Source: Astragalus membranaceus (lineage: Eukaryota > Streptophyta > Magnoliopsida > Fabales > Fabaceae). From it: 64,000 nucleotides of DNA. Below, piece after piece: positions 58,674-64,000 of this stretch (positions within the stretch are counted from its first letter, which is position 1; every line of letters starts with the position of its first letter). Position numbers and translations under genes: made by a program. The stretch lies in the NCBI GenBank assembly GCA_039519185.1, contig CM076848.1:55268778-55332777 (forward strand), given 5' to 3'. A model generated the notes under the pieces. It ran no database searches. It saw only the letters and a list, made by a program, of their open reading frames with translations, and was not told where the DNA came from.

Positions 58674-59976
58674 TTAAGTGGCAACACTGTGGAGAACTAC
58701 AGTCTCAACAGTCAGTCCTGGCCCGAAACCGAACAACACACCCCATTCAAGTCCCTCGCCTGTTGTGGCAAGCTTGTTTTCTTTTGACTTCCTCCTCATC
58801 TCATCCATGATGAACAACACACACGCACTTGACATGTTACCGTATTCGCTTAGCACATGACGAGTGGCTTGCATTTTTTCTGATTTTAAACCAAGTTTGG
58901 CTTCAACTTGGTCTAGAATTGCGGGTCCACCAGGGTGTGCAATCCAGAAGATGGAGTTGTAATCTGATATGCCCAAGGGTTGAAAGGCTTCAACAAGAGC
59001 TTTCTCAATGTTCTTTGAGATGAGTCCGGGAACATCTTTGAGGAGATGAAATGTCAACCCAACTTCACGTAGGTGACCGTCAATGGCTCCTTCACTATCT
59101 TGAAGAATGGTTTGTGCAGTCCATACCAGTTCAAACAATGGTTTCTCAACTTGTGGTAATGGGTCTGAACCAACAATGACAGCTGCCGCACCATCTCCAA
59201 ACAATGCTTGTCCCACTAGACTATCAAGATGAGTGTCAGTGGGACCACGGAAAGTGACTGCAGTGATCTCTGAACACACCACCAAAACACGAGCACCTTT
59301 GTTATTTTCAGCCAAGTCTTTAGCCAAACGAAGCACCGTCCCACCAGCGAAACAACCTTGTTGATACATCATGTAACGCTTCACATATGGACGAAGGCCT
59401 AACAACTTTGTGAGTTGGTAGTCAGCACCAGGCATGTCCACGCCACTTGTGGTGCAAAAGATGAGGTGAGTGATTTTGGACTTGGGCTGACCCCATTCCT
59501 TAATGGCCTTAGTGGCTGCCTCTTTTCCTAGCTTTGGTACTTCGACAACCACCATGTCTTGTCTTGCATCCAATGAAGGTGCCATGTACTCACAGATATT
59601 GGGATTCTCCTTCAGGATATCTTCTGTCAAGTGCATGTATCGCTTCTTTATCATTGACTTATCACCTGAAAAATTTATATATAGTTTAGTCTAAGTGATT
59701 TGTACATGTAAAGGATGGAAACTAAACCATATACAATTATAAGAACACACAATAAATATGCATGCAAGGGAATATGATGAGATAGATATATATCTTACAC
59801 ATGCGCCTGAATTTTTCTTTGAGCTCAGTCTTATGTTCACTGTTTGTAATGCGGAAATAGAAGTCAGGATATTCACTCTGCAACACACAGTTGGAAGGAG
59901 TTGCGGTGCCAATTGCCAAGACAGTAGCAGGGCCTTCTGCCCTCTGTGCCTTGCGGATCTCAGCAACTGTTGCCAT
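58674..59976 (-). CDS. CHS: Chalcone synthase
   Basis: Exons 59976-59799 and 59665-58674 join to 389 aa, the exact usual length. The single intron splits the codon of Cys60, the conserved CHS position. The enzyme condenses p-coumaroyl-CoA with three malonyl-CoA to naringenin chalcone, the entry to flavonoids and, in legumes, isoflavonoids. Visible residues: catalytic Cys164 (MMYQQGCFAGG), His303 (IFWIAHPGG), Asn336 (EYGNMSS); gatekeepers Phe215 and Phe265; pocket Thr197, Gly256 and Ser338; signature GFGPG at 372-376. These fit a true CHS rather than stilbene synthase or another type III PKS. One oddity is ILQDSEG at 246-252, where Pro or Ala-Pro is usual. Soluble, cytosolic or ER-associated. 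No second copy in the window. Confidence 0.98.
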
Positions 59977-60160
59977 ATTCTTCTACAAAGGATCTAAAGT
60001 TGAAATGAAAAATATAAGGTGAATGGATAAAGGAATAGGAATAGGAATAGGAGTTTGGAATGGTGGATAAGTTTACACCTATGTAACTAAGCCGCAAAAG
60101 AAGGAAGTTATTAAAAGAAATCAAAGGGTGTGTGATATACAAACTGGTCCCAAAGATAGG

Positions 60161-60168
60161 TATATATA
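60161..60168 (-). promoter_or_regulatory. Probable TATA box of chalcone synthase
   Basis: TATATATA lies ~185 bp upstream of the CHS ATG on the minus strand, in the only strong TATA context between 60000 and 60250. A MYB-type ACCAACC (minus strand, 60306-60300) lies ~140 bp further upstream and would suit flavonoid control, but no G-box is seen. Confidence 0.5.
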
Positions 60169-60169
60169 C

Positions 60170-61121
60170 TATGATATATATCCTTGCAGATATAGTGGTA
60201 GATGAAGCACATGCTTAACTGACCAAAGGTCATGAAATCGGAATAATAATTCAAAAATAAATAAGTAGTCAAAGTAGTATATAAAACTATATTATTGGAG
60301 GTTGGTAATTAAGTTACTATCTTCCATTCCATTTGTCATCCTCCGCATGAGTGCATGGACTGTTAGTCAGTCACGAATGCATTCATGTGGAATAATATTC
60401 AATGGTCAGCTTTGGTGTTAATTAATTAAAATAAGGCTGCCATGAAAGTGAAACTCAATGGAAAATGACACACGAAAATATATTTGGCTTCGACGGCTCT
60501 GCCATGCGTACTATGGGTCCACTTTTAAGTGAAGACTGCAGAATTTTAAATTAATAAAATAAAATAAAGTTCAAAGGAAAATAAGGTCATCCTTAAGCTT
60601 TTCCAATTGAGTTTGAAAATTTATTATTTGCTTTTCTCTCTTATTGTAGTCCCATCTTATTGGTTAGGTTAAACCGTTGACAATTTACTTATTTTTTTGA
60701 AAGAAATAAACTTAAGATATTTCATTTAACGAAATTTCAGTAATACAAGTTGAAATAAAATCATGTACTTGATGATAAGCATAACTCTTTGATACTCTCG
60801 TTAACTTATAAGTAACATGACTTGCTTGTCTCTTACTAGAACTAACTTTAAAGTTTTGTAAATCTTGAAGCAATTGACAACAAAATAAAAAATAAAAAAA
60901 AAACTAAAGTGGTATAATTTTCAAGAGAAATAGAAATTATTACTGAGAAGTAGATACGTTCTTTCCAAAGAGTGTGATCCAATATAATTTGCGGTGATCG
61001 GTTCTTAATATAATGGCTCAATAATAAACTACTACAATTTTGAAGTAAGCGTTTTTGGAAAAATCAATAAAAGTGACTGATTTTTGTGGATTCAGTTCCT
61101 CTATTTTTGGTGACTTCTATG
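60170..61121. other. CHS upstream region
   Basis: AT-rich DNA that should include the CHS promoter. No gene or mobile element recognised. Confidence 0.5.
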
Positions 61122-64000
61122 TGTCATACCCCAATTTTGTCCGGCTAATTCAAAGTTTATCAAAAAATAAAAAATATTACTTGTCTGCTTTTTAAGATTT
61201 TTATCGTTGGGACGAGCCGTTTGGTGCTCGTTAACAGTTTTGCGTGTTTTTTTTATTGTAATTAGTAAAACTTATTTACTTTTTATTGCAAATAAAAAAA
61301 AGAATTAAAATATGTTTTTATATAGAATTAAAAATCAAAGTTACAAATATACATTACAATTTAAATTGTAAATCAGAATTGAGTTAAATACAATAAAGCA
61401 ACATTGGATACCATCTTTGTTTTTTTTTTAATTTTCAGAATTAAATTCAATTTCCTTTTTAGTTGTTTTTACCTTTTCCCATTTTTAAGCTAAAGTAAAT
61501 ACCATCTTTACAAGTAACAGTCCTGCTCCACGCCATCATCCCCTGCAGACAGCCCACCTCTCTACACAAAAAAACACTCAGTACATAATAGTTTCTCTGC
61601 TCTCCTCTACGGACCACCCCTCTGCTCACAGGGACAGCCAAAACGCGCCGGTTCCTTTGGTTCATAAGTTTTATTACGGTTCCCTTTCACAATTGTATAC
61701 AGCAGTTCACAAACAACAACTCCCTCTATAAATGGGCGAACATCAAGACTGAAGGGGGGAGGGGATGAATTAGAAAAATTGTGAATAGAAAGACAAAGAA
61801 AAAGGGGGAACTGAAAACAGGAAACAGCAAGGGGGGGATTGTAACAAAAAAGGAGAGAATAATTTTACCAACACACAGGGGGGGGAAGAACCGTAGAGAC
61901 ATTGAGAAACAAAAGAAAATAATAACAACACCATACACAACAATACTTCCAGGACCATGAGATTTGATGAATAACAACATGGAGGGGAAAAAATTGAGGG
62001 AGGAAAAATGTAGAAGTGGAGAGAACCACACCATCCACCACCGCGAACCATCGCCACCACCGTCGCACCCCCCTCTCCTCTCTCTCCCTTCGGTTCTCTC
62101 TCTCCACCATCACCACCGTGAGCACCACTCCCTCCATTACCGTCCACCAAAAACGCCGCCACCGTACACCACCATCGTCGTATCTCTCTCACCGTCCCTC
62201 TCTCATTTTTGCAAAATCCTCCTCCCCCTCTCTCTCTCTTCGTTTCTCTTCCTCTCTCTCTCCTTTCTCAAATTTTTTTTCTCTCCTCTGGCATTGCATT
62301 GCTGCGGCTTGAAAGTGATGATGAAATGATTTTAGTTTAGGTTAATTATCATGGGCCTTAGGTAGTCCATTGGTTTTTTTTTTTTTCTTTTCTCTTTCAG
62401 ATTACCTTTTACACCCCCTGTTTTACTGCGAGGACCCCCCTCGGTAGGCCTTTTTTGTGTGTTTCGTGGGCCAGCAGACCAACAACCAAAAATGAAAACA
62501 TTTCAGCTTTCCACCCCACCCTTTTCCAAATACAACCCACTTACGCTTTTTAGCAAAACTGTTGTTCACACCCCTTTATTTTCTGTCTTGCACCCCCTAG
62601 GCCCGTTTCCTTTTATTTTTTATTTTTTCGCAAGAGAACCTACGGACCAGCCCATCAAAAGATGATTATGGGGCTACTGTTCGCACCTCTTTCTTCAATA
62701 CCCCCCCTTTTTGTTATTTTAGACCCCTGTTTTACTCACATACAACCCCATTTGGCCTTTTTTTATTTTATTTTCTTAAAAGCCCATAGTGCTATTTACA
62801 CCCTTTGTTTTACTTCAACATCCCCCTCATCATTCTTGTATTCTTCTCAAAGATTCATCTCCAAATCTCTAGAATCAAGCTCAAGGTTGAAGGTTAAAGA
62901 GTAAATTCAAATGGTTTAGCACTCATTCATATTATTTCTTGCTTATTTAGCTTGGAGCTAAGGTATATCCTTGAATATTAGCAACATCATCAAAGTTTTA
63001 GCATCAAAAATATAGATCGTCAATTTGTTCTTGCATACTAAGCATTTCATTACATTTAGAGTTACAGTGATTCAACATTCTTTGATACTTTGGTTGCTAA
63101 ATAATTTGCTTGCTTATGCTTGCTAATGATCATGATTGAGACAACTCTTTTGCTTGAGCTTACAGTTTCATTGTCTACTCTCATATAGAATATCATCAAT
63201 GCTTAGACGACTCCATTTCCTTCCTTACATCTTCCACTAGATGTGCATTTAGATTCCCTTGCGTTTTGTAGAAATGTTTGAGTATGGTTCTCGCCTAGCA
63301 TTTTCCACTAGATGTGCATTTAGGTTCAATCTTGCCTACTCTTGTATTTTTGCTTAATGCCTAATTCAAGTTCCTCCCTTGCCTACCTATGCGTTGTGAT
63401 CTACTATGTGTAGTTTAGACTTGATTTTTCTTTGCGAATTTAAATATTGTTGCTTAATGATTTGATTCCACTGATTGTGTTATGCTTGAATCCACCAATT
63501 CTTTCTTGCATTCATTGTCTTCATTTCTAAACCAACCTGGCATAAAAATGGTTACTAGTGGCAATCCATCACAACCTTTGTTGGTTTGATTGTCATGAAA
63601 GCCTCAATTTCAAAAGAATTTTCGCAAGCATAAAGCAAGCTACTAGTGATAATCCATCACAACCTTTGTTGGATTGATTATCATGAACGCGTCCAATTTC
63701 AAAAAGCATTTTTCTAAGTACCAAAGAATCAAAACAAGTTATTAGCGGTGATCCATCATAACCTTTGTTAGTTTGATCACCATGAAAGCTTGCATTTACA
63801 AAAGGCATTTTCAAAGAGAGTTACTAGTGATGATCCATCATAACCTTTGTTAGTTTGATCATTATGAACGCTCTTCATTTTCTAAAACCTCATCAAAGAG
63901 ATTTTCACTTTCAAGGCTCGTTAGAACTACGTCGCTTTGATTCCCATTTGGGATACGTAGGAGCGAGTCACATTCTCGTCAAGCGCAACCATAAAAAGTT
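61122..64000 (+). mobile_element. Partial long LTR of a gypsy/Ogre-like retrotransposon
   Basis: Starts TGTCATACCCCAATTTTG, a typical opening of long legume gypsy LTRs, and runs beyond the window end. It contains a promoter-like CTATAAATGGG at 61725 followed by a CT/GA-rich leader. The last part has four ~85-bp repeats of 'ttactagtgatgatccatca...cctttgtt(a/g)gtttgat' (63550-63870), and GAACTACGTCGCTTTGATTC with TGGGATACGTAGG near 63925-63960, phrases common near the end of such LTRs. No coding region reached. Proline-rich frames around 62000 come from CT-rich sequence. Confidence 0.7.

Noticed and set aside
61770..62329. Several overlapping frames rich in Pro, Ser and Phe
   Set aside because: They arise from CT/GA-rich leader sequence of the long LTR; no frame has recognisable protein content.

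Overview
The window looks like nuclear DNA of a papilionoid legume: AT-rich, gene-poor between islands, spliceosomal GT-AG introns, a legume-type chalcone synthase with its single conserved intron, intron-bearing plant tRNA-Tyr genes, and a very long LTR resembling the Ogre/gypsy elements of legumes. The species cannot be named from this window alone.

Host genes: (1) 5658-8161 (+), a SEC23 COPII coat subunit, 2 exons, 741 aa; (2) 19093-23296 (+), a TBC-domain Rab GTPase-activating protein, 9 exons, 437 aa, both catalytic fingers present; (3) 46729-47055 (+), two tRNA-Tyr(GTA) genes with different introns; (4) 47925-51763 (+), a CHX-type cation/H+ exchanger, 3 exons, 799 aa; (5) 53363-57950 (+), a 12-exon, 401-aa coiled-coil protein I do not recognise; (6) 59976-58674 (-), chalcone synthase, 2 exons, 389 aa with all catalytic residues. 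All reading frames join without a shift, so these genes look functional. They span secretion, vesicle traffic, ion transport and flavonoid synthesis and do not form a cluster.

The rest is mostly mobile DNA. 1-5200: LINE debris, a hAT-type MITE with a perfect 8-bp target duplication, and degenerate inverted-repeat elements. 8.9-18.6 kb: a terminal-inverted-repeat element, a solo LTR, a stretch that ends in a textbook Helitron 3' terminus and carries gene fragments with splice sites (one from a PUB45-like U-box gene), then a LINE tail with a small hAT MITE inside. 23.7-30.4 kb: a second hAT MITE, a Mutator-like element holding truncated MURA and plant-mobile-domain genes facing each other, and more LINE remnants. 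30412-38875: one CACTA (En/Spm) transposon with intact ends, a TGG target duplication and arrays of palindromic subterminal repeats.

Inside the CACTA element, a nine-exon minus-strand gene joins in frame over 577 codons. It encodes a Transposase_24-type protein fused to a C-terminal Ulp1/C48 SUMO-protease-like domain. The TNP2 transposase is reduced to its C-terminal end. The place of its N-terminal part is taken by a 658-bp direct duplication, a deleted Copia fragment and possible captured DNA. This is the most interesting object in the window. 39.7-45.2 kb: a perfect 84-bp hairpin, a MITE, a decayed Copia element and a ~390-bp tandem repeat with Helitron-like hairpins. 61122 to the window end: part of a long gypsy/Ogre-like LTR.
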